DNA from: Muricea muricata
Taxonomy: Eukaryota; Cnidaria; Anthozoa; Malacalcyonacea; Plexauridae
Length of the DNA: 64,000 nucleotides
Assembly: GCA_963855995.1 (NCBI GenBank)
Contig: OY979718.1
Span: forward strand, 48,705,559-48,769,558
Reading direction: 5' to 3'
A program made the position numbers and the translations under genes. Shown piece by piece: positions 45,376 to 57,869 of the stretch. Below the pieces are notes generated by a model. That model saw only the letters and a list, made by a program, of their open reading frames with translations, was not told the origin of the DNA and ran no database searches. The first letter of the stretch is position 1. Each line of letters starts with the position of its first letter.

Positions 45376-48022
45376 CAGGGTGTATAAAAAAAACGGAGCC
45401 CATCTTTTGTGTCAAATTATTTCTAAATTACTGAAGCTTATAGCACAATTTTGGATTTGTTTTAAACCACGTTCTTTTCTCTTTCGAACAAGCCGTAATT
45501 CGTATTTTTACTCCCAGTAACGTATGTGCTATGACAAAATTAGTAAAAGCTATCGATTTGAGATGCCTTCCAATTAATGCAAATTCACTATGTCTTTCAT
45601 GATCGCCAGTTAAATTTTTAATTTTTCGCTGATTACATAAATGGTATTCCTGTTAAACTTAATAAAACTTGTTATAAAGCTTTACAGAAGATAACGGACC
45701 GTTAATGTCCACTACGAACGGATAGTTCAAGCTTGTATCGACTTCATGAATATGAGGTCGGGAATCTTCGAGTAAGCCCTTCGAGTTAAGCCCCTCGAGT
45801 TAAGCCCTTTTCGAGTTAAGCCCCGACCACGCCTTTTTATCTCCCGACCACGCCCTTTTCCAAAAAGGGCTTAACTCGAACAACGAAACACGATTTGGGT
45901 CATTCGAGTTAAGCCCCGGGGCTTAACTCGACATTTGAAAAAATTCTTCTTGCTCGAGTTAAGCCCCGACTTGTGAAGTATGCCAAAGAGAAACATTAAA
46001 TTGTCAAATTTTTAATGCAAATAAGCCAAAACAGAAATTTCACCCGAAAAGAACTAATAAATCGTTAATGGAACATGATTATTAACTATTATATCGTTAA
46101 CACTATTATTTTAAGCTTTTAATTCATACATTTAATGGTTCGTTTATCCACATAACAAAACAACAAAACAATATTTTAACTATAAAGTACATAGAATGTT
46201 ATTAATGTAATTTATATAGCCATTATATATGTATATATTTTATCCTGATGAGTCCACCGTGGCTAAATAAAGTTACCTTACCTTACCTTACCTTAATCTG
46301 AAGTTTGTACGCCCTGTTCGCGCGCGCGCTACAATGTTCATCTTATCGTCAAATTTCCACCAGGGGCGCAAGTTCAGGTGGTGTCAAATCGGGGACCGAT
46401 TATTGGGCGTAAACATCGAATAGTTGCTTCGCACATCTCCTAATTGAAAACTAACGAAGAGTTTAAAAACTCCAATCCAAAAAGGCCATTATACTAAAAA
46501 AACCGACTTGAGTTACCAAAAGCTAAATAGATTCGCAAGAGATTATTTGATAAAAAGCATACAACTTGACTCAGTTGATATGAACGTACGTAACGCATGC
46601 AACGAAATTAAATATCACGGGCAAAAATGGTTACATTTGGGTATTTTACTTAAACTTTATCGAGTCTGTCGGAATCTTTGTGCCATGCAGGGGGACTGCA
46701 TTCGATTTCAAGCCGGCGGAATAAATCATATTTTTGCGATACAAGTATTCGCTTAAATGAACAGCAAAGCATAGGAAAAACTTCAGCTATACTAAGCAAA
46801 GGGAATCTTTTAACAAGTCAAGTCAATTTATTTAGCCACAAAATAACATAAATTACAAACATAAGAGAAATTCAAGGTTTCATTGCAAGCATGGCATATT
46901 CAAATTTCAAAAACAACTGTGATGATAAACTGACAAAGATTTAGCTAATAAAATTAACTGCACATGTAAATTTACGCTGCGTATGAAGGCACGAGTCTCA
47001 AAGACAGATATTCTATACCACAATTCCTCCCTTTTCCTTTATTAGCTATTACGTACGTGCATGCTGTTATTTTCGATTATTTCATGAATAGGTTAGTTTT
47101 GTTCAAGGTGACGGGAAAGGGTTCCACCTTTTCTGTCACACTAACCTGACGGTAAGATGAACATTGTAGCGCGCGCGAACAGGGCGTACAAACGTCAGGT
47201 TCTACGTACTTTATAGTTAAAATATTGTTTTGTTGTTTTGTTATGTGGCTAAACGAACCATTAAATGTATAAAAAATCTAAAATAATAGTGTTAACGATA
47301 TAACAGTTAATAATCATGTTCATTAGCGATTTATTAGTTCTTTTCGGGTAAAATTTCTGTGTTTTGGCTCATTTGCATTAAAAATTTGGTATACTTCACA
47401 AGTAGGGGCTTAACTCGAGCAAGAAGAACTTTTTCAAACGTCGAGTTAAGCCCCAGGGCTTAACTCGAATGACCCAAATCATGTTTTGTTGTTCGAGTTA
47501 AGCCCATTTTGGAAAAGGGCTTGGTCGGGAGATAAAAGGGCGTGGTCGAGGCTTAACTCGAAAAGGGCTTAACTCGAGGGGCTTAACTCGAAGGGCTTAA
47601 CTCGAAGATTCCCGACCTCCATGAATATTGACATTATGCAATTTCGACAACGCGCGGATAAACAAAACGCTAATTTCGATCATTATTTTGGCATAAATCT
47701 AAGGTTTTTGTTGAAGTGAACGGTCCGTTATCTTCTGTAAAGCTTTATAACAAGTTTTATTAAGTTTAACAGAAATACCATTTATGTAATAAGCGAAAAA
47801 ATTAAAAATTTAACTGGCGACCATGAAAGACATAGTGAATTTGCATAATTGAAGGGCATCTCATAGCACATACGTTACTGGGAGTAAAAATACGAATTAC
47901 GGCTTGTTCGAAAGAAAAAAGAACGTGGTTTAAAACAAGTTTCAAAATTGTGCTATAAGCTTCAGTAATTTAGAAATAATTAGACACAAAAGATGGGCTC
48001 CGTTTTTTTTTTATACACCCTG
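45376..48022. mobile_element. 2.65-kb fold-back element, TA duplication
   Basis: The ends read cagggtgtataaaaaaaacg inward on both sides and are flanked by TA (45374-45375 and 48023-48024). The arms of ~880-970 bp (45376-46350 and ~47150-48022) are near-mirror images. Each holds a cluster of 'cgagttaagcccc' words in alternating orientation (left 45765-45970, right 47400-47610), and each ends in a GC-rich block (gtacgccctgttcgcgcgcg). The ~800-bp centre has no intact gene. Ends and TA site suggest an IS630/Tc1-mariner-type mobiliser. Confidence 0.85.
46190..46300 (+). mobile_element. Short retroposon tail with (TTACC)n inside left arm
   Basis: The left arm carries ~100 bp absent from the right arm, ending ccaccgtggctaaataaagt followed by four ttacc units. 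A related tail, antisense, lies at ~46815-46840 (tcaagtcaatttatttagccac), giving 'gtggctaaataaattgactt'. Five-base tandem tails after 'ggctaaataaa' mark truncated LINE/SINE 3' ends. Confidence 0.55.
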
Positions 48023-48654
48023 TATATTATAGTCAAGAAAACAAAGACACCCCCCGGTTTAGCTGTAGGTATGGATACATTATTTGCATATTTGCATGAG
48101 TAGAAAGTGTGTAGTGTGATAGAGAGTGGCTAAATACCGAAGCAAAGAAAATTTTTTGGCATTAACACTGAACCACAGGCACTCTTAACAAAGTCTCATG
48201 ATTTTTAAGACAATTGTCCACAAAATATATTGAGACATTTGGAGTCTGTCCCCCCCCCCGCGCCCCTATTTGAATGTTGAAACGCTGTTGTCAATTTATA
48301 TGAACTAAACACAAACGTTAAAGTCATAATCGACTCGTTGACAGACAAAATTGAACGTGTTACTTTAAAATGTAACATTTTATGGCAGAAAACAACATTG
48401 AAATTGGAGGAGGAGTTAGTCTCAAATATTTTGTGAACGATTGTATAGAAACAGGTGAGGATATGAGTTTTAATGATCTGCGGTCTTCAGGTTAGATTCC
48501 TGTTCCACTCGAAGTCCTGAGAGTGTTACGTATCTCAGATGATCAGATAACTCCAGGATTGCTGTAAATAGTATATATAATAATATAATATAATTTTTTG
48601 GTGAACACGAATTTTATACTATGACTGCTGCTGTGTGCCAAAACTTGCTCGGAA
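48023..48654. other. Intergenic, no gene seen
   Basis: AT-rich, with a C-run at ~48250. No ORF of interest. Confidence 0.5.
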
Positions 48655-48805
48655 CAGGGTTGCCAGATCACTGCATATTTGAGGCCAAATCGTCATTAGT
48701 GTAGTCAAGTAAACAAAGAAAACAAAAGGCAATTGCAAGTACAAAGAAAAACAAAGAGCATTGTTGAAGATTTGGCCTCAAAAATGCAGTGATCTGGCAA
48801 CCCTG
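48655..48805. mobile_element. 151-bp hAT MITE, perfect 8-bp duplication
   Basis: Ends cagggttgccagatcactgc inward from both sides, with gctcggaa at 48647-48654 and 48806-48813. The inverted ends run ~40 bp (through gaggccaaatc). The CAGGGTTGCCAG end is a classic hAT signature. Confidence 0.92.
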
Positions 48806-49101
48806 GCTCGGAATATGTCGATACAACGTGGGATTTTTCGGTATTCTTCGGTTTCCGACGCTGCTCGAACATTCCCCGAACTTTTTTTAAATTTTCGAAT
48901 TCAGAACGCTGAGTTGCTGACAAAAGTTCACCTCGAATTTTCATCAATCCTAGATTTGTTTTAAGGTAATATGGTTTATTTTTTGTTAGTACTTGTACTG
49001 AAGTACTTAGCGTGCTTATAGAAATAGATTTTTGTAAAATCGGGCGGGAATTAATTACAGTATTTGAGTATAAAGTTTGTACCATCCAATGCCTGCAAGA
49101 A

Positions 49102-49311
49102 TCAATGATCGCTTTTCAAAATAAAGGCTACAGTTTTTGGTTGAAATTTATAGTTCACTGATAATAATGCCGTGAAATGCGCTGCAAATGTATAGTCGGA
49201 TCTTAATTGCCGAGGTTGTTGAAAAAGTAGGCTCAGCCGCTCAGACAGTTCTATAGATTTAGTCGGGGAGGCAGAGGCAATTTTGCCTACCTTCTCGAGG
49301 GGCAAATCCAT
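49102..49311 (-). CDS. Hypothetical small ORF, 69 residues
   Basis: A minus-strand ATG in reasonable context (aacaaaATGG) starts MDLPLEKVGKIASASPTKSI and runs to SVNYKFQPKTVAFILKSDH. There is a donor-like gaag|gtaggc after codon 7 and an acceptor-like cag shortly after the stop, so it could also be a first exon. No domain recognised. Confidence 0.25.
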   Translation of the reverse strand: MDLPLEKVGKIASASPTKSIELSERLSLLFQQPRQLRSDYTFAAHFTALLSVNYKFQPKTVAFILKSDH

Positions 49312-50150
49312 TTTGTTCTTAAATTGTCCGTTGGAAGCCTAATATAACAATTCTGAATGTTGTTTAGCCCGATTTTCTTGTGGGCTTCGATCAACACGTT
49401 TTTCTGCAGTTTTATTATAAAACTATTATGAGGTCAAAAATAGCAAACTTTCAAGTTTGCTCATTTGAAAAATAACTTGTATCATCAGAAAGCTTATAAA
49501 AAACAACATGTATGACATCATTATGGGCACCCTGATCAAGCCATTTTTGAGTTATTGCTACTTCAAAATAGGAAAATGACCTAAAATGGTGCTAATTTCC
49601 TGGGCACCAGTCTGAAAATAAGTTTTCAAACGTTCATAACTCAACAAAAATGTGAAAAATAAAAGTAACGATAATGATGTGTTATATGTAATTTGTTATT
49701 ACCTTTTTGATAACGTAAGTAGTTTTTTTTAGAAATAAATCTGAAATTTCGTCTTTTTTGACAATAATATAGTTTTATAGACAATTTAGGAAAAAATGTG
49801 TTGGCTGGAACCCACAAGAAATTTTATCACATACAGAAACATATTTATTAGACCTAAAGGTACAATATAAACTTAAAATGAAATTGCCCCTCAATATGGT
49901 AAGTAAAAAAGTATTTTTGTACCTCTACCTCCCTGACTAATTTGGATCTTCAAAAATGACCTTCAAATTTTATTATATATGTAGTTTAATTTTAAACTCC
50001 TTGTACATTTGCGTGGTGAATATGAAGTTAAAATATAATTTTTTGAAACACCACATAAATTTATTCTTGAAAGGCTTTCCTTTCGTAAGCTTGTAAGCTT
50101 TGTGATGATAAATTTATGTGGTGTTTATGTAGTGTAATCAGTATTGGGAA
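49312..50150. other. Intergenic, small hairpin only
   Basis: A hairpin at 50050-50122 (caccacataaatttat versus ataaatttatgtggtg) is the only structure seen. No coding signal. Confidence 0.5.
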
Positions 50151-50154
50151 TGGG

Positions 50155-51738
50155 CCATAGGTATGGTAGGCCCTAGATAGCCAAGGAATACCTAGTGCAC
50201 GTGTTACATGTATGATGAGTCCATGATGGCGTCGTCAATTGACAAAAAACTAGGGAGTTCTATCACAAAAAGCTGGTTTTTGGACACTTTTGATGGTTTA
50301 ACTGCTGAGAATGCCATTCAACTAGACTTTTTTATCACTATTATATAAAATAGATCACTCTTGCAGAGGTTTTGAATGTAAAATGAGAAGAGTGGGCTTG
50401 ATTCTTACAAAATTATCGTTCAATAAAGATTTCAAGGAGTGGAAGTTTTGACTGGTTTCATAAGTTTAAGCGATTATTGGACTTTGAACACTTTGAATCA
50501 TGATCGATCGCATTAATTTTGGAAATGATGTTTATTATGGATGTTTTAGATGTGAGCTGGAAAGCAGGTGCCGAATTTTTTTAAAAATATTGTGCGTTAA
50601 ATCATTCATAGTCATCAGCTACATATGCCCGCTAGTATAAATGTGTTTTTATGCCATATGTATGTCATAATTTCTGGAGTATGGAGCACAGTATTAAAAG
50701 TGTAAAATTGGTGATTGTGTAAAATCTGCTGACAAAGTGATGCAAATACAACAACAAATGAAATGTATGAAGTACATGTATGATAATTCATTTATGATAA
50801 TTTATATCAGCTGAGCAGGTAAGCTTAGTTTTAGAGACTTATAATATTATTATAGGTGTACAAGACAAGAATAACTCCATAAAAATTAGGTTTTGTGTCA
50901 TCAAAATTCAGAAAATAGATGAGCAGCTTAGTAAAGTTGAAACTACAAATTGCCAGTTTGCCAAAGTGATTTTAATTTTACTCAAAATTAATTACAATAT
51001 TGGAATGTGCACAAGAAAATCTCCCAATTTGTGAAATACTGTGATTTTATGAAGCTCCTACAAGCTTGTTAACAAGGCATTATTTATATTAATGCTTGTA
51101 AATGTGTGGGAATGTAAATACAGTTTTGGCAAGGCAATATATTATAAAATCAGGTATGCTTCAGGACTGCTACAGAGATGCTTAAGTACAACTTGTAACA
51201 TTAACTTTAACTAAGTATCAATTTTTATTAATTTTGTAATAAATATGACATTCCTGCAAGCACACAACAGAAATGCTGCATGCCCATTATTGGGCTTATC
51301 TCAAATCAAAGTCAATCATGATGCGTCCTGGAAAATGTGCAGTGACATGTACTAAAGGACAAATCCATCAAACATCCTTTCCTAAACATATATGATTGAT
51401 CGTGATTCGAGGTGTTAAAAGTCGAATAATCCACGCAAACTTATGAAATCAGTCAAAACGCCCACTTTTTGAAATCTTTATCGGACGATAATTTTATAAG
51501 AATCAAGCCCCCTTTTCATTTTACGTTCAAAACCTCTGCAATAGTGATCTATTTTAACAAAAAGTCCAGTTAAACAGCAGCTGTTAAACTGTCTAAAATG
51601 TCCAAAAACCTGCTTCTTGTAATAGAACTCCCTAGTTTCTTGCCAAGTTGACGATGCCATGTTGGATTCATCATACATGTGCCACCTGCACTAGCTATGT
51701 GTTGGCTATCTAAGGCCTACTATATCTATGAAATGGAC
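50155..51738. mobile_element. 1.6-kb non-autonomous element with ~370-bp inverted arms
   Basis: The left arm (50155-50530) includes taggccctagatagccaa and aactagggagttctat. Both are found inverted in the right arm (51385-51738) as ttggctatctaaggcct and atagaactccctagttt. Further shared segments extend to the cgtgattc/gaatcatgatcgatcg region. Between the arms (50530-51385) no ORF is found. Divergence between arms (~15-20% by eye) suggests an old insertion. Confidence 0.8.
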
Positions 51739-52986
51739 AGTAGGGCCACTCAGGGGTGCAAGATGGTGCCCTATCATTATGCAGCTTACTGGCTGCCACC
51801 AGCCAGTTTAGCATTATAATTGGCCAGAAAATGAAATTGACTCTGATTTGAATTGTTCAGAGGAGGGTTTAGTAGCCTAGCAAAACTACAAAATATGACT
51901 TTTCACAATTAGATTTCAATTGAGAACTTGTTCTGTGATGGGGGCAATATATGTGATGGGAATAGACTTGACAAAAGATCAGTTGAAATAGTCTGTGATT
52001 GATTGGGGGGGATGATGCAGTTGCAATACAGGACATGATTGAAGGATGGAACCCATTTGTTAACAGCTACTAACCTAACTATTGTGAAATACCTTGTGTT
52101 TATATAAGCAGAAGGAAGGGGCCAGCTCTAGTTGAAAGAGGGTGTAAGGTTTATTATCCAGGGGCATATAACCACTCACCTTATTAAGAGTTTGTGGGGT
52201 TATGGATGTTTTTTTATATATTTTAGTATCATATTATTTAATTTACACAACCACTTGCTTAATTACCTTTTGTATTTTGTTTACAATTTCATTTATTCAT
52301 ATCATAGCTCAATTACAGAATTCTCTGAAATCTGTTTGTAGATCAACAAAATGCCCCAACTCTCAGTAACTGACAGATTATATAAAAAGTTAAGATAGCA
52401 ATTTTCTTCTTTCGATCTAGATGGATAATTAATCTCTAAACATGGTTTAAGAAACATTGTAAACATTCAATTTTTTGTATTTTCCTAGACATTTGTTGCA
52501 AGTTTTAAGAATGCTTCATTTGAATTCCCAACTGACATCCTCGTGATCACCGAAAAGTAACCATTGTCTTGAATGGAAAGTATGGAGAAAGGTCTCAAAC
52601 TTTTTGTGCTCAAATTGACTTTCAATGTTTGTTAAAAGTTTGAAACATTCATTTAAAAATCACAAAGATGGTTATACATGCTCCAGTGCTTTTAAAATCA
52701 ATTTCTGATCAGAAGAAATTTGAATCATCCTCAAATTATATACTGCTTTGAACTTGTCCATTGCTTAACCTGTATAATGGAATAGTCCTCCTCCTTCCTT
52801 GTTTTGGCGCTTGCACCATGATTGGCTTTACTCATGAATGGCAGTTATGTGTTAGTGAATCAATTCCTTGAGAACCCAAAGTTCATGAATTCTATTCTTA
52901 GTCTAGCTAATGCATTTGCCACAAAAAAAAACAAATTGACTATACATGGCTGCTTGTTAGTGATTTTTTACAACTGTAAACACCTT
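51739..52986. other. Intergenic, no gene seen
   Basis: AT-rich, short ORFs only. Confidence 0.5.
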
Positions 52987-53223
52987 GTTTTTGTTATAAT
53001 GATAAAATATTACTCAGGATTCTAACTCAAAGGTTTTTATTCAACTTTTTATTGTTGCGACGTTTCGGATAGTTTTACTATCCGTTTTCAAGCTTTTTAC
53101 TTTTTTGAAGTAAAAAGCTTGAAAACGGATCGTAAAACTATTTGAAACGTCGCAAAAATAAAAAGTTGAATAAAAACCTTTGAGTTAGAATCCTGAGTAA
53201 TATTTTATCATTATAACAAAAAC
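52987..53223. repeat. 237-bp near-perfect palindrome
   Basis: gtttttgttataatgataaa at the left is mirrored exactly at the right end (53204-53223). The ~112-bp arms contain gcgacgtttcggatagtttt and its inverted copy, with a few mismatches. The ~14-bp centre is ttttttgaagtaaa. Its organisation resembles the fold-back at 5886-6102. Confidence 0.9.
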
Positions 53224-53699
53224 AATGAATCACCAAAGGGAAAGTTTTAGAAAAAGAATGTAAACACCTTGTTAGCATCTATTCTGGGACTTAGCTTGAA
53301 TTCCTATTGCCTGTTAATAGAAAACCTCAGGTGTTACAAAATTTTGAAAAAGGGTTCTCACTTATGCCCATATTTAACAGGCAAATTTATATTGATATTA
53401 TATGATATGTGAATTAACTAATAAAACACAACAACAAAACCAGTATGTGATCAGAAATCAAAACACAAAATATGGTTGATTAGTCAGGAGATTTAAGTTA
53501 TCCAACATAAATTTTTAGTTGCCCGTGGATGTCAGGCAGATGATTTTGCAAGCACTTGCTGCTTCAAAAACTAAACTATTTTAGTCTTACGTATTGTGTT
53601 TATCCTCTGTTAGCCTCTCAAAGTTAGAGTATCTGAAAACCCACACAAACTAAGAGATTACACACAGCAGCTTTAAACAATGGACCATTCCCCTTTTAG

Positions 53700-53970
53700 A
53701 CAAACATCTATATTCATTAGCACAGCTGGAAAGAGCATTCTAAATTTAGTAAAATGGTAAAGTTTGGTTGCAAAAAATTGTAAAATGTGGAAAATATCGT
53801 CAAATTTTATATACTATTGTATTGAGTGGAAAAGTGTAGTCACATTTCAAGATTATACAGAATTCAAAACTTCAGAGGACTATATTTTCCACATTTTACA
53901 ATATTTTGCAACCAAACTTTACAATTTTACTAAACTTAGGATGCTTTTTGCCGCTGTGCTAATGAATATT
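53700..53970. mobile_element. 270-bp palindromic MITE, same family as 22025-22563
   Basis: attcattagcacagc at the left mirrors gctgtgctaatgaat at the right. The inner segments aagtttggttgcaaaa and gtggaaaatat match the intron MITE at 22025-22563. Confidence 0.85.
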
Positions 53971-54129
53971 CCTAATTCAAATGTTTGTCCACAAGGAATC
54001 AAATTGACCATTGTGCCACAGAAAGTGAAAATTTAACTGTTATTATGCATTTTAATTTTTAACTTTTCAGTCTTTGTGATTTTCAATAGTAATGAATTCA
54101 ACTTTAGAACAAACAATTATGGTCAAATA

Positions 54130-54385
54130 ATCCAGCAACATAATTCATAAACAAAGCTTTGCTGCATTGCAAAGTGGAACTGGTTTGAATGCAAATGAAC
54201 TGAAGCAAATTTTATTAAAATATAATATAAACAGAACCACAACCTCAACAGATAACAAGAAAGTTATTGTAACAAGATTGTTGGTGAAACTTCAAGAAAA
54301 ACCCTCAAAAATTTATGAATTGTTCAGTGAGTATATGTTGCATAACAGGCATGTAGCATTTCTGAAAGTTATGCTCAATAACTAA
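54130..54385 (+). CDS. SAP-like terminal exon candidate
   Basis: After a stop and an acceptor-like 'atccag', a frame reads SFAALQSGTGLNANELKQIL and KKVIVTRLLVKLQ to a TAA at 54385. The 'GLNANELKQILLKYNI...VTRLLVKL' pattern fits the two helices of a SAP DNA-binding motif. It has a loose similarity in layout to the end of the accessory gene at 27686-29108. No upstream exon located. Confidence 0.3.
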
Positions 54386-56103
54386 ACAGTCAATAAAGTA
54401 GTTTGTTCAAAATTTTGATGATAGCTGTGCTGAAACTGAAGTTTATAACAGAATCTCAGTGAAGTTTGTTCTTGCTGTGGCATGCAAAAATGTTTTTACA
54501 AAACTTTTAAGTTTGAATAAAATTTGCGGCATTTCAGTTGTTTACTTATCTTTTACTACTTAGGCAATTCTCTTCAGATTTTATCCATATTTTAGGCTTG
54601 AAAAATAAGTTGTTGCTGAATCTGATTAAATGCAACAATTACAAGATGCTCTTTTGCCCATTTTTCATTCTTTTTTTTGGATTGTTCATTTTTGTTTGGC
54701 AATTGATATTAACTTTGTGAAGTTTGTGTCTTTAAATTTCGTTGGCTTCAGTTTAAATGTATATTCAAGTAGTTCCACTTTGTGTAATATATGAAAACAG
54801 GTTTATATGGCTTTTGAACAAGGTCTTTTTAATTCAACAAGTAAGTAAAGATATGTTCATACTTCAAAGAGATCAGCTTTTAACCTGACAAGAACATTAA
54901 CAATTTTTGTTTTGGATTTTCCTGCTTTACACACAAATGCTCTGTCTAAACTGTGTTGTTACTAAATTTTTGTTGATGTTGACTCTAGTTTAACTGAGAG
55001 AATCGAAAGGAAATTCTAAGAATTGAGTTAAAATTGATAGCTTTGGTGTTGCATACTGCATAGTATATTAATCAATTGAGTAAATTTGCCGAAGCTTTTT
55101 CAAAATGAAATGTCTGAGTTGTTGACAAATCAGAATTTTGACATTAATGTTGTAGAACTTTCCTTTCTGCTGAAACGGTTTTTTATGTTAAACGTGTAAA
55201 AGAAAATTTTTCTGAGCAAAACAAGTATTTTAAAAATGTGTTGGAAAATTCATAGACTTTAAAATGAAAAGAAAATATAAAAGAAGACATGAAAAAAACA
55301 TTCGAGGCATTACGTCTTGTCAGGTTAAAAAACTAACGTAGATATATGGCTTATAAGATGGAAATGATTTGTTTTCAAAACTCTTTTGGGACTGGAAAAA
55401 AACTGGGATGCTTTTCGTAAGGTTATCAATATACATTTTTTCAATAAGTTTTCTAAAGCTCTCCAAAGAATACATTGGCAAAATGTTGAGGCAATTTTGA
55501 GGTTATTTCAGGCCATTTCTAACTTAGCTCAAAAGACTTTGTATATATGTATTCTTGCATTGCAACTAGTCCATTGCTTTCAATACTTTAGTTAAAACTA
55601 CCATCAATTTTATGAAAAAAGACCATTTGTATGACGGAGAAAAACAAACTACTCTTCTTATTTTTATCCAAAACAAATAGCATTTTTATTTAGTTCTTTA
55701 AATCTTTGAGCCATATATTTCTTAGTACTATTATGAAACAACTTGGTGTTACGTTTTGCATTTCTCTGTCAAACTCGCAAAATGAAGCCATTACTAGTTG
55801 TTTTGTAAGTAATATTTTTGGAGTATAAACATTTATCTTGAAAAGACCAATTTCCATTTAACATTGCCTTTTCACTTGTGTTTGTTTATTCACCTGTGTT
55901 AAACGCAATGCTAATTGCCATGCTCTGTTTTCTTCTATTGTTATTTAAATACGTACCCTTTTTAAATACGTAACTCTTTTTATTGTTTTTCAAATTGTAA
56001 TCTTTACAAATTCTTTTCAATAAATTGTTTACAAAATTTACATGTGACCCCTTTTAATTAAAAATTCAATTCCCATGGGAATTGAGAAATTAAATAAAAA
56101 AAA
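54386..56103. other. Intergenic, no gene seen
   Basis: Strongly AT-rich. Short ORFs (for example 54538-54720, 55386-55595) have no domain features. Confidence 0.5.
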
Positions 56104-56234
56104 TCCTCTCTACCCCGGCCAGCTCTCCAAGTGCTACTTCCACCTAAGCAGAAGTACCTATACATATAGTACAAGTAGCTCTACTTATTTACGGTGGAAG
56201 GAGCACTCAGAGAGCTAGCCGGGGTAGCGAGGCA
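56104..56234. repeat. 131-bp inverted repeat, GC-rich ends
   Basis: ctaccccggccagctctc at the left is mirrored by gagagctagccggggtag at the right. The arms continue through gtgctacttccacc / ggtggaaggagcac. It is probably a small MITE. Confidence 0.8.
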
Positions 56235-56408
56235 AAGAGAAGACCAATCTTGCAAATGCTAATACAAATTGCCAAGTTGATCTTCCCTAGAGAGCAGCCG
56301 CGCGTACCTAACAAATTAAAACAACTAACCGTTAGTGACTTCAAAATACTTAGCATGCAAATTTGGTTCCCAAAGCCAAAATGGCAAGTGCCCCCCTCTG
56401 ATCCTACC

Positions 56409-56476
56409 AGCTGCCTACCTGCCTCAGTTCTAAGCTGTCTTCCTCAGTTCTAAGCTGTCTTCCTCGGTCCTAAGCT
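56409..56476. repeat. 20-bp tandem repeat, ~3 copies
   Basis: The unit ctcagttctaagctgtcttc occurs twice exactly, followed by a diverged third copy (ctcggtcctaagct). Confidence 0.85.
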
Positions 56477-57530
56477 CCTGCATTCCATTCGTTACCTTCA
56501 CTTTCCCTTACCATCGCACAGTCACTCACAGCTGATAAACCCACATGCACCACCTCCACCCCGACTACCACCCGAATACGAAAATTAAAGGAATTAAAAT
56601 TTTAATAAAGTATGCCTGCTTATTTTGGTCTAATTTGATGTTTTAGGCTAAAACGTCGAACATAAAAATACCAAAGCTCGAACATAAAAACAGGTGAGCT
56701 GACTTTGTACTTAAAATCACCTTGCAAAGTATACAAAACTTGACCTGAATTTTTGTCCCTAATATTACCACTGTGCACAATACTAGTTTGAATAATAATA
56801 CTAAACTAATTTAGTTGATGTTGAGAACTTACTCCCAACTGTTTGTGAGAAGTGATGGTAGATTTTGGTTTTCAAGCATACTTTCCAAAATTTTAAATTC
56901 CTTTAATAAGCCTAACCCCATGCAACTTACACACGGCTCACACCCTCGCAGTCCATACATTTAGCTAATAAATTACGTTATAAACAAAAAAGCAAAATAA
57001 AAGATAAATTACGTTATCTCTAGCTACTTAAACCCACTTAGACTGAGTATTTGATTGAGTTTTCAAACGTAAAACGTTAGCTGAAAGGGCATGGGCTTTT
57101 CGTTCCGTTAAACTGATCCGAAGTAAATGTAAATCTGATACTTACCAAAGTCTAAGGCTGGGTCAAATAAGCATGAGTAACAAAGAGTTTAAATCTTTTT
57201 TTCATTTAAGGCTAGCTTAAAGATTTAAATCCTGCACCGTAGTTAGCATGCAATTTAATCTCCCTATAGCTAGTACAGTAACTGTATGTATAGTTCAAAT
57301 TAATGACCCGGTACCTTAAAGCTTTACCGCTATTCTCATACTTATTTAACCGAAACGCCTTCATTTGTATGGTACGTCGCAGCTGCTCTCAAACCACTTC
57401 CGTAATTTGCTCTTGTGCACACAAACAATGGAGTTATTGCTCATTATTTATGCTTGCCAAAACAAACTCCTAGGAGCCAAGATACTTATTATATTTCTAA
57501 TCAAAGAGGATTCTATTATACAGGATTATA
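56477..57530. other. Intergenic, no gene seen
   Basis: No coding signal or repeat structure recognised apart from short AT-rich runs. Confidence 0.5.
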
Positions 57531-57869
57531 CAGGGTGTCCCAAAAACTATTGAAATCACCTATTGTTAACATTTGAATGCCCTAGCACTTGTTAAAAAAT
57601 TAAAATATCTTTGTAGAGTACGTTTGTTTTGCTCATGGGAGTATTGATAAAAACCAAATTGAATAGGCTAAAATAACCCATGCATAAAATTTGATTGCAT
57701 TTTTAATATGCACTCGTAGGTTTAGTTTTTTTTGTCTGGCATAAAAATGGTTAACACTGAGTATTACTATTAATTATGACGGTTATGTCAATAATTTATC
57801 CACTAGTTAGTGCTAGGCATTGAAATTCTAACAATAGATCATTTTCAATAGTTTTTTTGGGACACCCTG
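57531..57869. mobile_element. 339-bp mariner-type MITE, TA duplication
   Basis: Ends cagggtgtcccaaaaa inward, with ~60 bp of inverted similarity including ctattgttaacatttgaatg versus ctattgttagaatttcaatg. TA flanks both sides (57529-57530, 57870-57871). The first eight bases are shared with the large fold-back at 45376. Confidence 0.9.

Noticed and set aside
46250-46285. Hammerhead ribozyme-like core 'ctgatgagtccaccgtggctaaa'
   Set aside because: The required GAAA box is taaa and stem II pairs poorly. The sequence is better explained as a retroposon 3' tail.
45765-47610. Regularly recurring 'cgagttaagcccc' suggesting a CRISPR-like array
   Set aside because: The copies alternate in orientation, spacing is irregular, and the region is the mirrored arms of a fold-back in a eukaryotic genome.
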